DNA of 64,000 bases, taken from contig CALUGA010000008.1 of the NCBI GenBank assembly GCA_944320105.1, positions 1 to 64,000 on the forward strand, read 5' to 3'. Each line of letters begins with the position of its first letter. Within the stretch, counting starts at the first letter, position 1. Of this stretch, positions 1 to 9,072 are shown piece by piece. A program made the position numbers and the translations under genes. The notes under the pieces are model-generated. The model was not told the origin of the DNA and did not search any database. It was given only the letters and a program-made list of their open reading frames with translations. The DNA is from an uncultured Prevotella sp. (lineage in GTDB: Bacteria; Bacteroidota; Bacteroidia; Bacteroidales; Bacteroidaceae).

Positions 1-77
1 AGGCACTGCCTGTGCACATCGAAAAAACTACACAACTGGCACTTTTCTGAGTTTTCTTATCCCGAACTCGCGTATAT

Positions 78-108
78 GTTAGGCGGTCTAATGACCGATT
101 TGGGTTTA
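78..108. repeat. Left arm of a 31-bp perfect inverted repeat pair
   Basis: Bases 78-108 are the exact reverse complement of 707-737. The core is TCTAATGACCGATTTGGG. The arms bracket the broken lipoprotein gene. Just outside, 56-75 carries CTTATCCCGAACTCGCGTAT, another dispersed block that recurs at 16704-16723. No target-site duplication is visible. Confidence 0.9.
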
Positions 109-706
109 GCGGTGAATTTGATTCTTCGTAATTCCCAACAGGTTTGATGGCCTTCGGATAATCGTCATTCTTTATGCAAGTAATGAGCAGATTAGGGCTG
201 ACTGATAGGTTATTGAAAATTTTGAATGAATGTGCAGGAACGCATACGTATTCTTGTTCAGCTTTGCTGATGCTGATACTTGATAAAGTAGTTTTTGTCG
301 CTTTCTTATCCGTTTTTATTGTAGTATACAAATCATTTGGCCAATAATCATGTCCTTTGGTGCCAGATGCAACTGAACTATTCGTGGAGACTGTCGTGCT
401 TGACATCTTTTGCTCGGTGGTCACTATGTCGTTGAAATAGTTTCTTGCGGCACCGTTCACGATTAAGAAACTTTTGCCTAAGTTGATGAATATATCCTTG
501 TCTGTCTTGTTTTCAAAGGCGAAACCTTATGATGCCGCCTTCCGACCATAGGTTATATAGCACCCTGCATTCATCATTCTCAAAAACAAGCGAAATGTTT
601 TTCATTTCCAGTTCATTCGATTTGACCTCGTAAACTTGGTAGAATGTCTTGGAACAGGAGCTGCATAACAAGGCAAATGCTATGCAAGCAAAGGCCTTGC
701 CTAATT

Positions 707-737
707 TAAACCCAAATCGGTCATTAGACCGCCTAAC
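707..737. repeat. Right arm of the 31-bp inverted repeat pair
   Basis: This is the exact reverse complement of 78-108. A further, shorter copy of the core lies at 888-906 and a variant at 16907-16925, so the block is dispersed rather than unique to this pair. The stretch 780-960 contains that extra copy and no credible gene. Confidence 0.9.
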
Positions 738-966
738 ACATGTTTTTGTGCCAGTGGTCGGCTTTCCAAACGCTTCCATCCTCTTGCCGACATCTTGTCT
801 GCCGCTTTGTCTCGACGTAGCCCGCTACGCCATCGACAAAGGCGACAGCCAATCTGCACGGCAATAGAATGGAATCGTTTTGGATTCTAATGACCGATTT
901 GGGTTAAATTTTGATGTTTCCATAATGCTGAATTTGTTAAATTAGTTTTTTGTTGCCATGTTTTTC

Positions 967-2142
967 TTAATTCTTCATTCTTAACTCTTCATTCCTCATT
1001 GCCTTGCGGTATACCTCCATGAGGTCCTGGGCCAGCCTCTGGTTGCTGAAGCGGGCGGCCCAGGCGCGCCCCTCGGCAATCATGCGGCGGCGCAGCGGCT
1101 CGTCGGTGCAGGCAGCGTCGATGGCGCGGGCCATCGCCTCGTCGTCGTCGGGGTCTACGTAGAGCGAGTCGGGGCCGCCCGCCTCCTCAAGGCACGAGCC
1201 TGTGCAGCCTATGGCCGGCACGCCGCTCGTTACTGCTTCGAGCATGGGTATGCCGAAGCCCTCTATGCGCGAGGGGTAGACGAAGGCCGTGGCAAGGCGG
1301 TAGAACGACGGCAGGTCGGCAAAGGTTACGCCGTGGACGAAGCGCATGGCCGGGCCGATGCCCTCGCCATCGAGGTAAGCCCTTATCTCGTCCTCGTAAG
1401 GCGTGTGCTTGCCCACGGCCACCACCGGCACCATTTCCTCCGCCTTGCGCCCCCTGCGGGCCATCAGGACCATGGCGCGGGCCACGAGCATGAGGTTCTT
1501 TCGCCTTTCTATGCTGCCCACGTAGAGCACGAAGCGCGGCGGCAGCGAGTGGCGGCGGCGCACGTCGTCGAGCGTCTCGGGGGCTATTGGCGCGGCGAAG
1601 GCTGGATTGCAGCCCTGGTAAACCACGTCTATCTTCTGCTCCGCCACGCCGTAGTAGGCCATAAGTTCGCGCTTGGTGAACTCGCTCACGGCCACCACGC
1701 GGTCGGCCGCGCGGCAGGCCCGGCGCATCTTGTAGTTGTATATCATGCGGTCGATGGGGTGATAGTATTCGGGGCAGTGCAGGAAGATGAGGTCGTGTAC
1801 CGTCACCACCGAGCGGCAGCCCGCCCGGCGGATGCTCAGCGGCAGCTCGTTGCTCAGGCCGTGGTAGAGGTCTATGCCGTCGCGCCGGATGTCGCGCCAC
1901 ACGCCCCACACGCGCCATAGCGACCTCAGCCTGGGCCATAGCGCGCCGCCGGGCGAGTGGAGGTGCATGGAGGCGAGCGCCGGCACCTCGTCGAGGTAAG
2001 GCGCGCGGCGCGGGTTGGGAACGTAGAGGTGCAGCTCCGGGGCATCCCCGAGCCGCTGCAGCGTGCGCAGCACAAAGCGGCTGTAGTTGCCAAGGCCGGT
2101 GCGGTTCTGTGCGGCTCGCTTGGCGTCGAATCCTATTCTCAT
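967..2142 (-). CDS. Glycosyltransferase family 4-type (GT-B fold)
   Basis: 391 aa. It probably transfers a sugar from a nucleotide-sugar donor onto a cell-surface glycan at the cytoplasmic face. It begins MRIGFDAKRAAQNRTGLGNYSR, the usual opening of the mannosyltransferase-like GT4 group, and carries the C-terminal donor-site signature EGFGIPMLEA about three quarters of the way along. The ATG at 2142 is chosen over upstream starts because the family begins here. TACTTTTG on the minus strand (2165-2172) is a plausible -7 box. The last residues (MRNEELRMKN) are encoded by the GAATGAAGAATTAAG-type intergenic repeat, which supplies the stop. Acceptor and donor are unknown. Confidence 0.88.
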   Translation of the reverse strand: MRIGFDAKRAAQNRTGLGNYSRFVLRTLQRLGDAPELHLYVPNPRRAPYLDEVPALASMHLHSPGGALWPRLRSLWRVWGVWRDIRRDGIDLYHGLSNELPLSIRRAGCRSVVTVHDLIFLHCPEYYHPIDRMIYNYKMRRACRAADRVVAVSEFTKRELMAYYGVAEQKIDVVYQGCNPAFAAPIAPETLDDVRRRHSLPPRFVLYVGSIERRKNLMLVARAMVLMARRGRKAEEMVPVVAVGKHTPYEDEIRAYLDGEGIGPAMRFVHGVTFADLPSFYRLATAFVYPSRIEGFGIPMLEAVTSGVPAIGCTGSCLEEAGGPDSLYVDPDDDEAMARAIDAACTDEPLRRRMIAEGRAWAARFSNQRLAQDLMEVYRKAMRNEELRMKN

Positions 2143-2242
2143 TGCCATGGGGTGTATTTTAGCGCAAAAGTAATAAAAAGAAGTCCATCTGCATTCAAAA
2201 GCCAAATAATATTGCGGTTAATTGTTAAATACACCCTTGTTT

Positions 2243-2273
2243 TTTGTATTATATGTGATTTTTAATAATTTTG
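2243..2273 (+). promoter_or_regulatory. Bacteroidota-type promoter
   Basis: TTTG at 2243-2246, a 19-bp spacer, then TAATTTTG at 2266-2273. It lies 28 bp upstream of the GT2 gene starting at 2302 and fits the primary sigma factor consensus of Bacteroidota. Confidence 0.75.
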
Positions 2274-2301
2274 CAGTCTAAAAGCTCCAAACACATTTGG
2301 C

Positions 2302-3267
2302 ATGAAAAGGGTTACCATTTTGCTTCCGGCCTATAACGAAGCGGATTCCATGGACTACTTGTATGAGAAGATGATGCAAGTAGCCAAAGAAAACAGTGGC
2401 TATGAATGGGAATTCTTGCTCGTCAACGATGGAAGCACGGATGACACGCTCATGAAAATGAAAGCCATGCGTGAGGCCGACCAGCGTTTCTCGTATATTG
2501 ATTTGTCAAGAAACTTTGGCAAGGAATTGGCGATGATGGCCGGCTTCGACTATGCAACGGGCGATGCGCTGATAATAATGGATGCTGACATGCAGCACCC
2601 GATAAGCTTGATACCGCAAATGCTTGAACGTTGGGAGGAGGGCTACCAAGATGTTTATGCAAGGCGCAAGTCATCGAAGGAGGGCTGGCTGAAGCGCAAG
2701 ACGTCGCATTTTTACTACAAGATATTGAAGCATACCACGAGAATCCCCATTCAAGAAGACACGGGCGATTTCCGCTTGCTTGACAGAGCCTGTGTGGCAG
2801 CCTTGCAACAGATGCATGAGACGCAGCGCAACACGAAAGGGATGTACAGTTGGATAGGCTTCCGGAAGTATGGCTTGACGTATGCCCAACTTGAGCGGGA
2901 GCACGGCTCGACTAAGTGGAACTACACCCAGCTGTTTAATTTGGCCATGAATGGCATAACATCATACACAACGGCTCCCCTCAGAATCTCGTCGTTGCTT
3001 GGCATCGTGTTTTCTATGATTGGCTTTTGTTACCTCATATACATAGTGTTTTCCACGCTGTTTTTTGGCGAGGAGGTAAGGGGATACCCAACGTTGATGG
3101 TCACTATCTTGTTTCTTGGAGGCATACAGTTGCTATCTTTGGGTATCATCGGCGAGTATCTTAGCTGCATATTCAATGAGTCGAAGCAACGCCCAGGCTA
3201 CATCGTCAACACTTACAACGGTGAGCAGCAATATGGAAATCAAGAAACCAAAGGCTCGAAAAAATGA
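2302..3267 (+). CDS. GT2 polyprenyl-phosphate glycosyltransferase (GtrB/DPM1-like)
   Basis: 321 aa. By family it transfers a sugar from a nucleotide sugar to undecaprenyl phosphate on the cytoplasmic side of the inner membrane. The N-terminal GT-A domain shows LLPAYNEADS, a DGSTDDT motif and MDADMQHP. Two hydrophobic segments near residues 230-285 (around GIVFSMIGFCYLIYIVF and TILFLGGIQLLSLGIIGEYL) match the two C-terminal helices of GtrB. The gene overlaps the next by ATGA and is followed by a GT87-like gene and gtrA, the usual set for lipid-linked glycosylation of a surface polymer. The specific sugar cannot be read from sequence. Confidence 0.92.
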   Translation: MKRVTILLPAYNEADSMDYLYEKMMQVAKENSGYEWEFLLVNDGSTDDTLMKMKAMREADQRFSYIDLSRNFGKELAMMAGFDYATGDALIIMDADMQHPISLIPQMLERWEEGYQDVYARRKSSKEGWLKRKTSHFYYKILKHTTRIPIQEDTGDFRLLDRACVAALQQMHETQRNTKGMYSWIGFRKYGLTYAQLEREHGSTKWNYTQLFNLAMNGITSYTTAPLRISSLLGIVFSMIGFCYLIYIVFSTLFFGEEVRGYPTLMVTILFLGGIQLLSLGIIGEYLSCIFNESKQRPGYIVNTYNGEQQYGNQETKGSKK

Positions 3268-4463
3268 GATTCCCCAGGCTTAAGGCGTTCTTCGGCCGCC
3301 CGTTCTTTTCTGATTGGCGCACCCTTTTTGGACTTTGGGTGGCCTTGGCGTTGATTGCGGCATTGCTGAAAGTCAACAAATGCAACAATTTCTTGATTTT
3401 CAAGGCAAGCTTTTGGCATCTGTGGGATGGCTTGGGCTTGTATGGGAAATATCCTCACGAGTACTGGGACGTTTTTCTCTACGGCCCGTTCTTCAGCCTC
3501 GTGGTGGCCCCCTTCGCCGTGGTGCCCCACTGGCTCGGCCTGCTGCTCTGGGAAGTGATGCTGGCCGTGGCCCTCTACGTGGCCGTGCGCAGGTTGCCGC
3601 TGGCGTGGGGCAAGCAGGTGTTCATCTACTGGTTTTGCGCCCACGAGCTGCTCACGGCCCTGTTCATGAGTCAGTTCAACATAGCCATAGCCGCCGTCAT
3701 AGTGGGCGCCTTCGTCGCCGTGGAGCGCGGCAAGGACGGCACGGCCGCCTTCCTCATCATGCTCGGCACGTTCGTAAAGCTCTACGGCATAGTGGGGCTG
3801 GCCTTCTTCTTCTTCTCCAGGCACAAGGCGCGCTTTGCGCTGGCCCTCGTAGGGTGGGCGGCGGTGTTCTTCGCGCTGCCCATGCTGATAAGCAGCCCTG
3901 AGTACATAGTGGGTCAATATGGGGCGTGGTACGACAGCCTGACGGCCAAGAACGCCGACAATATTTTCAGCGGCGGCACCAACCAGTCGCTCCTTGGCCT
4001 GGTGCGCAAGATAAGCGGCTGCCCGTCGTACTCCGACCTGTGGCTCATAGTGCCGGGCCTGGTGGCCTTCGCCGTTCCCTACCTGCGCCTGGGGCAGTGG
4101 CGCCACGTGGCTTTCCGCTACGCCTTCCTGGCCTCCACGCTGCTCTTCGTGGTGCTCTTCAGCACCGGCAGCGAGTCGTCCACATACATAATAGCCCTCA
4201 CCGGTGCCGCCGTGTGGTACGTGTCGTCGCCGTGGAAGCGCTCGCGGCTCGACGTGGCGCTGATGGTCTTCGCCTTCATCCTTACGTCCATGTCGCCGTC
4301 CGACCTCTTCCCGGCCTACATACGCAAGCACTGGGTGCAGCCATACGCGCTCAAGGCCCTGCCCTGCGTGTTGATATGGCTCAAGCTCGTATATGAGATG
4401 TGGACACGTGATTACTCGCCGCGCCCTGCGGCACAAGCCCCGTTGCCCCATGCCGCTGCCTGA
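3264..4463 (+). CDS. GT87/DUF2029-type integral-membrane glycosyltransferase
   Basis: 399 aa with about ten hydrophobic helices and no soluble domain. It starts in the ATGA overlap with the GT2 gene. Between the first helices it has a loop with WDGLGLYGKYPHEYWDVF and then YGPFFSLVV, the kind of acidic and aromatic first loop seen in polyprenyl-phosphate-dependent GT-C enzymes of the GT87 (DUF2029) group. It probably uses the lipid-linked sugar made by the upstream enzyme on the periplasmic side. The C-terminus overlaps the gtrA start by 14 bp, indicating translational coupling. The family call is by eye. Confidence 0.78.
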   Translation: MRFPRLKAFFGRPFFSDWRTLFGLWVALALIAALLKVNKCNNFLIFKASFWHLWDGLGLYGKYPHEYWDVFLYGPFFSLVVAPFAVVPHWLGLLLWEVMLAVALYVAVRRLPLAWGKQVFIYWFCAHELLTALFMSQFNIAIAAVIVGAFVAVERGKDGTAAFLIMLGTFVKLYGIVGLAFFFFSRHKARFALALVGWAAVFFALPMLISSPEYIVGQYGAWYDSLTAKNADNIFSGGTNQSLLGLVRKISGCPSYSDLWLIVPGLVAFAVPYLRLGQWRHVAFRYAFLASTLLFVVLFSTGSESSTYIIALTGAAVWYVSSPWKRSRLDVALMVFAFILTSMSPSDLFPAYIRKHWVQPYALKALPCVLIWLKLVYEMWTRDYSPRPAAQAPLPHAAA

Positions 4464-4845
4464 GAGGGAGAAGCTGATGCAGTTTGTGAGGTTCTGCATC
4501 GTGGGTACCGTGGCCGCCGGCATACACTACGCGGTGTATTACCTGCTGCAGCTCGTGACGGAGGGCGGCTTCTGGCTCACCGTTGACTATACCGTGGGCT
4601 ACGTCGTGAGCCTCGTCTGCAACTTCTTCATGACCACCTACTTCACCTTCCGCTCGCGCCCGTCGGCGGGCAAGGTGGCGGGCTTCGGCTTCAGCCACGT
4701 GGTGAACTACACGCTCCACATAGTGCTCTTCAACCTCTTCATGGCCTTGGGCGTCCACCGGCTGGTGGCTCCCGTGCTCGTGCTCATGGTGGCTGTGCCT
4801 ACCAACTTCCTCATACTGAGGTTCGTGTACCGCAAGAAGAATTAA
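4450..4845 (+). CDS. GtrA-like membrane protein
   Basis: 131 aa, four predicted helices. It contains FVRFCIVGTVAAGIHYAVYY, then a central LVCNFFMTTYFTFRS and a C-terminal PTNFLILRFVYR, all characteristic of GtrA (PF04138). GtrA proteins are proposed to flip polyprenyl-phosphate sugars across the inner membrane. The start at 4450 (MPLPEREKLMQ) is chosen because longer versions have a charged, non-family leader; 4477 is an alternative. It ends the 2302-4845 operon. An AT-rich GATTAAAAGTTAAAAATTAAAAG stretch follows the stop, and nothing else is seen before 5084. Confidence 0.88.
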   Translation: MPLPEREKLMQFVRFCIVGTVAAGIHYAVYYLLQLVTEGGFWLTVDYTVGYVVSLVCNFFMTTYFTFRSRPSAGKVAGFGFSHVVNYTLHIVLFNLFMALGVHRLVAPVLVLMVAVPTNFLILRFVYRKKN

Positions 4846-5083
4846 AGATTAAAAGTTAAAAATTAAAAGAATATGCCGGGGGCAGTACCCATCTCACTCT
4901 GATAATTAAGAAAAGGCGCCGGGGGCAGGCATCCGCTCCCGCCCCGCCCGGTGGCGAGAGGTCGCTGCGCCGGTGGAAAGGGATGCCATATAACAACTAA
5001 TTTCATAACGCTTAAAAAAACCAACGCCCTGCTCCGTGCTCCTCCCCGATGGGGTGACGGGATATGGGCTTCGCTTAGCTACA

Positions 5084-7066
5084 ATGACAAGAATACGCAA
5101 GACTCTTTATTCGGGGCCGCTGTGCCTCGTGCTCAACCTCGCCATGGTCTACGTGGCCTACGGCGTTTGCCGCCTGGCTTTCCTCTTTGAGAACTGGCAG
5201 ACGTTCGCCCCCAGCCTCACGTGGGGCAAGTTTGCCGAGATGCTGCGCGGCGGCTGGATGTTCGACACCTCGGCCATACTCTACACCAACGCCCTCTACG
5301 CCCTGCTGATGCTGCTGCCGCTGCACCTCAAGGAGGCCGACGTGTGGCAGCGCGTGGCGCGCTGGGTGTTCGTTGTGTGCAACGCCCTGTGCATCGCCGC
5401 CAACCTTGCCGACGCGGTGTATTTCCAATACACGGGCCGCAGGACCACCGTCACGGTGTTCTCCGAGTTTGCCTCCGAGCGCAACCTCGGCTCCATAGTG
5501 GGCGTGGAGCTGCTGCGCCACTGGTACTTGGTGGTGCTCGCCGCCGCCCTCGTGTGGGCCTTGTGGCGGTTCTGCTTCGTGCCTTCGGGCGAGCGGCCCG
5601 CATGGGTGCGCCGCCCGCTGCAGCTCCGCCCGGCGCTGGCTTACTACGGCGTGCAGCTGCTCTTCCTCGTGGCCTACGTGCCGATAACGGTCATAGGCAT
5701 GCGCGGCGGGGCCACTACGGCGGTGCGCCCCATCACCATAAGCAACGCCAACCAGTACGTTGACCGCCCGCTGGAGGCCGCCGTGGTGCTCAACACGCCT
5801 TTCTCCCTCATCCGAACCATAAACAAGACGATATTCACCGTGCCTGCCTACATACCGCAGGAGGAGCTGGCCGCCGTCTACACGCCCGTACACCTGCCCG
5901 CCGACAGCGCCGCCGTGAGGCGCAAGAACGTGGTGGTGCTCATCGTGGAGAGCTTTGGTCGCGAGTACGTGGGCGCCCTCAACCGCCATCTGGAGGGCGG
6001 GGCCTACAAGGGCTACACGCCTTTCGTAGACTCGCTCGTGCAGCACAGCGCCACGTGGCTCTACTCCTATTGCAACGGCCGCAAGAGCATCGACGGCATG
6101 CCCAGCGTGCTCTCGGGCATCCCGATGTTCGTGGAGCCGTTCTTCCTCACGCCCTCGTCGATGAACGACGTGAGCGGGCTGGCGGGCGAGCTGGGCCGCT
6201 GGGGCTACAGCTCGGCCTTCTTCCACGGCGCCGAGAACGGCTCGATGGGCTTCCAGGCCTTTGCCCGCACCACGGGCTTCGACCGCTACTATGGCCGCAC
6301 CGAATACAACGAGGACAGCCGCTTCGGCGGCGACGCCGACTTCGATGGCACCTGGGCCATCTGGGACGAGCCTTTCCTGCAGTTCTTCGCGCTCAAGATG
6401 AGCGAGATGAAGCAGCCCTTCGTCACAGCCGTGTTCACCGCCTCGTCGCACCACCCCTACGTCATACCCGACGAATACAAGGACGACTACCCCGAGGAGG
6501 GGCTGGTGATCCACAAGTGCATACGCTACACCGACAACGCCCTGCGCCGCTTCTTCCAGACGGCCAGCCGCCAGCCGTGGTACAACAACACGCTCTTCGT
6601 AATCACTGCCGACCACACCAACCTCACCGACCACAAGTATTACCAGACCGACCTCGGCGGCTTCTGCGTGCCTATAATATTCTTCGACCCATCGGGCGAC
6701 ATCCGCCCGGGGATGCGCGACGCCATAGCGCAGCAGATTGACATCATGCCCACCGTGCTGGGACACCTCGGCTACGACAAGCCATACGTGGCCTTTGGCT
6801 GCGACCTCTTCAACACCGCGCCGCGTAATACGTGGGCCGTGAACTACCTCAACGGCATCTACCAGTACGTCAAGGGCGACTATATGCTGCAGTTCGACGG
6901 CGAGCGCACGCGGGCCGTCTACCGCTTCCGCACCGACCCCTATCTTGAGCGCAACCTCGCGGGTCGGGTAAAGGAGCAGGCCGCCATGGAGCGCGAGCTG
7001 AAGGCCATCATACAGCAGTACATGGAGCGCATGACGCAGAACCGCCTCGTGGTGCGCGGCGAGTGA
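5084..7066 (+). CDS. LTA synthase-family membrane sulfatase/phosphoglycerol transferase-like protein
   Basis: 660 aa. About five N-terminal helices (residues 10-210) precede an alkaline phosphatase/sulfatase-fold domain. VVVLIVESFGREYVG places the first metal-binding Glu, NGRKSIDGMPS the probable nucleophile region, and FVITADHTNLTDH the C-terminal metal site. Relatives in Gram-negative bacteria transfer phosphoglycerol or phosphoethanolamine onto envelope glycans. The ATG at 5084 is preferred to upstream starts. It follows the gtrA operon and may modify the same surface polymer (inference). The true substrate is unknown. Confidence 0.85.
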   Translation: MTRIRKTLYSGPLCLVLNLAMVYVAYGVCRLAFLFENWQTFAPSLTWGKFAEMLRGGWMFDTSAILYTNALYALLMLLPLHLKEADVWQRVARWVFVVCNALCIAANLADAVYFQYTGRRTTVTVFSEFASERNLGSIVGVELLRHWYLVVLAAALVWALWRFCFVPSGERPAWVRRPLQLRPALAYYGVQLLFLVAYVPITVIGMRGGATTAVRPITISNANQYVDRPLEAAVVLNTPFSLIRTINKTIFTVPAYIPQEELAAVYTPVHLPADSAAVRRKNVVVLIVESFGREYVGALNRHLEGGAYKGYTPFVDSLVQHSATWLYSYCNGRKSIDGMPSVLSGIPMFVEPFFLTPSSMNDVSGLAGELGRWGYSSAFFHGAENGSMGFQAFARTTGFDRYYGRTEYNEDSRFGGDADFDGTWAIWDEPFLQFFALKMSEMKQPFVTAVFTASSHHPYVIPDEYKDDYPEEGLVIHKCIRYTDNALRRFFQTASRQPWYNNTLFVITADHTNLTDHKYYQTDLGGFCVPIIFFDPSGDIRPGMRDAIAQQIDIMPTVLGHLGYDKPYVAFGCDLFNTAPRNTWAVNYLNGIYQYVKGDYMLQFDGERTRAVYRFRTDPYLERNLAGRVKEQAAMERELKAIIQQYMERMTQNRLVVRGE

Positions 7067-7115
7067 ACCGTGGCGGTAGCTTTTCTTTACAATGTCCTCT
7101 TCTGGCATTGGCCTG

Positions 7116-7219
7116 GGCCGTATTGCAGCGCAATACGGCCTCTTTTGTGCTCCCAAACGGCCTGTTCTGCGCCCTCAAACGGCCTGTTTCGCCACGCAAA
7201 ACGGCACGTGGCGCAATCC
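7116..7219. repeat. 22-bp-period array of AAACGGCC units (locus 1)
   Basis: AAACGGCCTGTT-like cores begin at 7133 (ATACGGCCT variant), 7155, 7177 and 7199, exactly 22 bp apart. At the left edge a 10-bp inverted repeat (7116-7125 with 7131-7140) overlaps the first unit. The array fills much of the 354-bp spacer before the first AAA-nuclease gene. The same period and core recur at 17002, 27808, 42871 and 52656. Confidence 0.85.
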
Positions 7220-7420
7220 ACTGTGGCACAGAGGGTTGCATAGCTTGCCCCGATTTGCGAAATATCCTTACACGCCCGGCAGGCCCGAAGTCCCCTCGCG
7301 CCCCTGCCGGCGCAGCCGTGGCGGCGGGCAGGGAGTTCGTTGTGGCAAACATTTTTGCAGGCAAGGCGCGCCGTCTCGGATTTTTTCATTAAATTTGCAG
7401 GAAACAACGGAGGAACAATC

Positions 7421-8983
7421 ATGGAACTACAAGAAAGGCGTTATCCCATAGGCATACAGACATTCTCTGAGATCCGCGAGAAGAACTACATCTACGTAGA
7501 CAAGACCGAGTACGTTTACCGCATGGCCAACGGCGTGGCCAAGTACCTGTTCCTGAGCCGCCCGCGCCGCTTCGGCAAGTCGCTGCTCACCAGTACGCTC
7601 CACTCCTACTTCGCCGGGCGGCGCGACCTGTTCAGGGGGCTGGCCATAGAGCGGCTTGAGAAGGACTGGACGGAATACCCCGTGCTCCACTTCGACATGA
7701 GCATGGCCAAGCACGTGGACAGGAGGGCGCTTGAGACCATGCTCGACTACATGCTCGGCAAGTACGAGGAGGCTTACGGGCTGGCCGCCTACACCACCGA
7801 CGCCAACGTGCGGCTGACGCGCCTCATTGAGCACGCCCACGAGCAGACGGGCCGCCAGGTGGTGGTGCTCATCGACGAGTACGACGCGCCTTTGCTCGAC
7901 GTGATGCACGAGGAGGAGAACCTTCCCGTGCTGCGCAACGTGATGCGCAACTTCTACAGCCCCTTGAAGGCCTGCGACCCCCACCTGCGCTTCGTGTTCC
8001 TCACGGGCATAACCAAGTTCTCGCAGCTCAGCATCTTCAGCGAGCTGAACAACATCAAGAACATAACCATGCAGCCGGAGTACGCCGCCGTTTGCGGCAT
8101 AAGCTCCGAGGAGCTTGCCACTCAGATGGGTGAGGACGTTGAGCGTTTGGCCTCGCGCCTCGGCGTAACGCCCGGGGAGGCCGCCACGCGGCTCCGTGAG
8201 CGCTACGACGGCTACCACTTCGCCATGCCGTCGCCCGACATATACAACCCCTTCAGCCTGATGAACGCCTTCGCCGACGGCCGCCTGAACTCCTACTGGT
8301 TCGGCAGCGGCACGCCCACATACTTGATAGAGATGCTGCGCAAGTACGGCGTCACGCCTCAGCACATAGGCAGCCGCACTTGCCAGGCGGAGGACTTCGA
8401 CGCCCCCACGGAGCGCATGGCCGACATAACGCCGCTGCTCTACCAGAGCGGCTACATCACGATAAAGGACTACGACGCCGACGCCGAGCTTTACACGCTC
8501 GACATCCCCAACACCGAGGTGCGCGTGGGGCTGATGCGCTCGCTGCTCGGCAACTACGTTGACGTGCCTCGCGAGGCCAACACGGCCATTGCCTTGATGT
8601 CCGTTCCGCTTCGCAAGGGCGACATGGACGGCGCGCTGCGCATAATACAGCAGTACCTCGGCACCATCCCCTACTGCTCTGGCTGCACCACCGAGGGCCA
8701 CTACCAGCAGCTGCTCTACGTCATCTTCAGCCTTCTGGGCCACTTCGTCGACATAGAGGTTCGCACTCCGCGCGGCCGCGTTGACATGGTTATCCGCACC
8801 AAGCTGGCCGTCTACGTGGTTGAGCTGAAGATAGGCAGCACGGCGGCTGCCGCCATGGCGCAGATCGACCTCAGGCAATACCCGGAGCGTTTCGCCCTCG
8901 CCGGCCTGCCGGTGGTCAAGGTGGCGGTGAGCTTCGACACCGAGGCCCGCACGATAAGCGACTGGAAGATAGAGGGCGAATAG
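7421..8983 (+). CDS. AAA-ATPase-like / PD-(D/E)XK nuclease protein, copy A
   Basis: 520 aa. It has the layout of the DUF1703-type family (PF09820 AAA-ATPase-like plus C-terminal PF08011 PD-(D/E)XK). A Walker A-like RPRRFGKSLLTS lies near residue 47, Walker B VVVLIDEYDAP near 146, and a sensor FVFLTGITKFS near 190. A C-terminal nuclease motif GRVDMVI...YVVELKI lies near 450-470. The family is abundant in Bacteroidales. Its role is not established; defence or mobile-element functions have been suggested. GGAGGA lies just upstream and TAAATTTG at 7390-7397 is a -7 box. It is almost identical to copy B at 11201, except for about residues 67-139. Confidence 0.88.
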   Translation: MELQERRYPIGIQTFSEIREKNYIYVDKTEYVYRMANGVAKYLFLSRPRRFGKSLLTSTLHSYFAGRRDLFRGLAIERLEKDWTEYPVLHFDMSMAKHVDRRALETMLDYMLGKYEEAYGLAAYTTDANVRLTRLIEHAHEQTGRQVVVLIDEYDAPLLDVMHEEENLPVLRNVMRNFYSPLKACDPHLRFVFLTGITKFSQLSIFSELNNIKNITMQPEYAAVCGISSEELATQMGEDVERLASRLGVTPGEAATRLRERYDGYHFAMPSPDIYNPFSLMNAFADGRLNSYWFGSGTPTYLIEMLRKYGVTPQHIGSRTCQAEDFDAPTERMADITPLLYQSGYITIKDYDADAELYTLDIPNTEVRVGLMRSLLGNYVDVPREANTAIALMSVPLRKGDMDGALRIIQQYLGTIPYCSGCTTEGHYQQLLYVIFSLLGHFVDIEVRTPRGRVDMVIRTKLAVYVVELKIGSTAAAAMAQIDLRQYPERFALAGLPVVKVAVSFDTEARTISDWKIEGE

Positions 8984-9007
8984 GCCCGCCTGCCGCCCCG
9001 CTTCGGT

Positions 9008-9048
9008 GCAGCGGCGCAGGCAGGGGCAGGCCCCACCCGCGCCGCTGC
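9008..9048. other. GC hairpin after nuclease copy A
   Basis: GCAGCGGCGC at 9008-9017 pairs with GCGCCGCTGC at 9039-9048. It lies between the copy A stop and the next start. There is no T-run, so a terminator role is uncertain. Confidence 0.4.
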
Positions 9049-9072
9049 GCCGCCATCAACCCGTTTCGTGGC

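Larger units (their letters stand above)
1..779 (-). pseudogene. Frameshifted lipoprotein gene (runs off the left edge)
   Basis: On the minus strand a lipoprotein-like start (hydrophobic stretch ending LLCSSC, then SKTFYQVYEVKSNELEM) reads to a stop at 513. The homologous-looking continuation (AFENKTDKDIFINLGKSF onward) lies in another frame from about 527 down to base 1, open to the window edge. The two frames abut near 515-530, so one indel breaks the gene, or there is a sequencing error. The composition resembles a family of short Bacteroidota lipoproteins of unknown function (from memory). Both ends of the reading frame run through copies of a dispersed repeat (78-108 and 707-737), so the real start codon and real C-terminus may have been replaced. 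No function is assigned. Confidence 0.6.

Noticed and set aside
5075..7156. 693-codon minus-strand frame over the sulfatase-like gene
   Set aside because: Antisense shadow of a clear enzyme; composition is His/Gly/Val-rich without motifs.
7132..7219. Possible CRISPR array
   Set aside because: There are no unique spacers between conserved repeats; whole 22-bp units drift and no cas genes are present.
7427..8878. Long open frame of 483 codons opposite nuclease copy A (and its twin at 11207-12775)
   Set aside because: It is the mirror of a GC-rich coding strand, with no family motifs and His/Val-rich composition typical of antisense frames.
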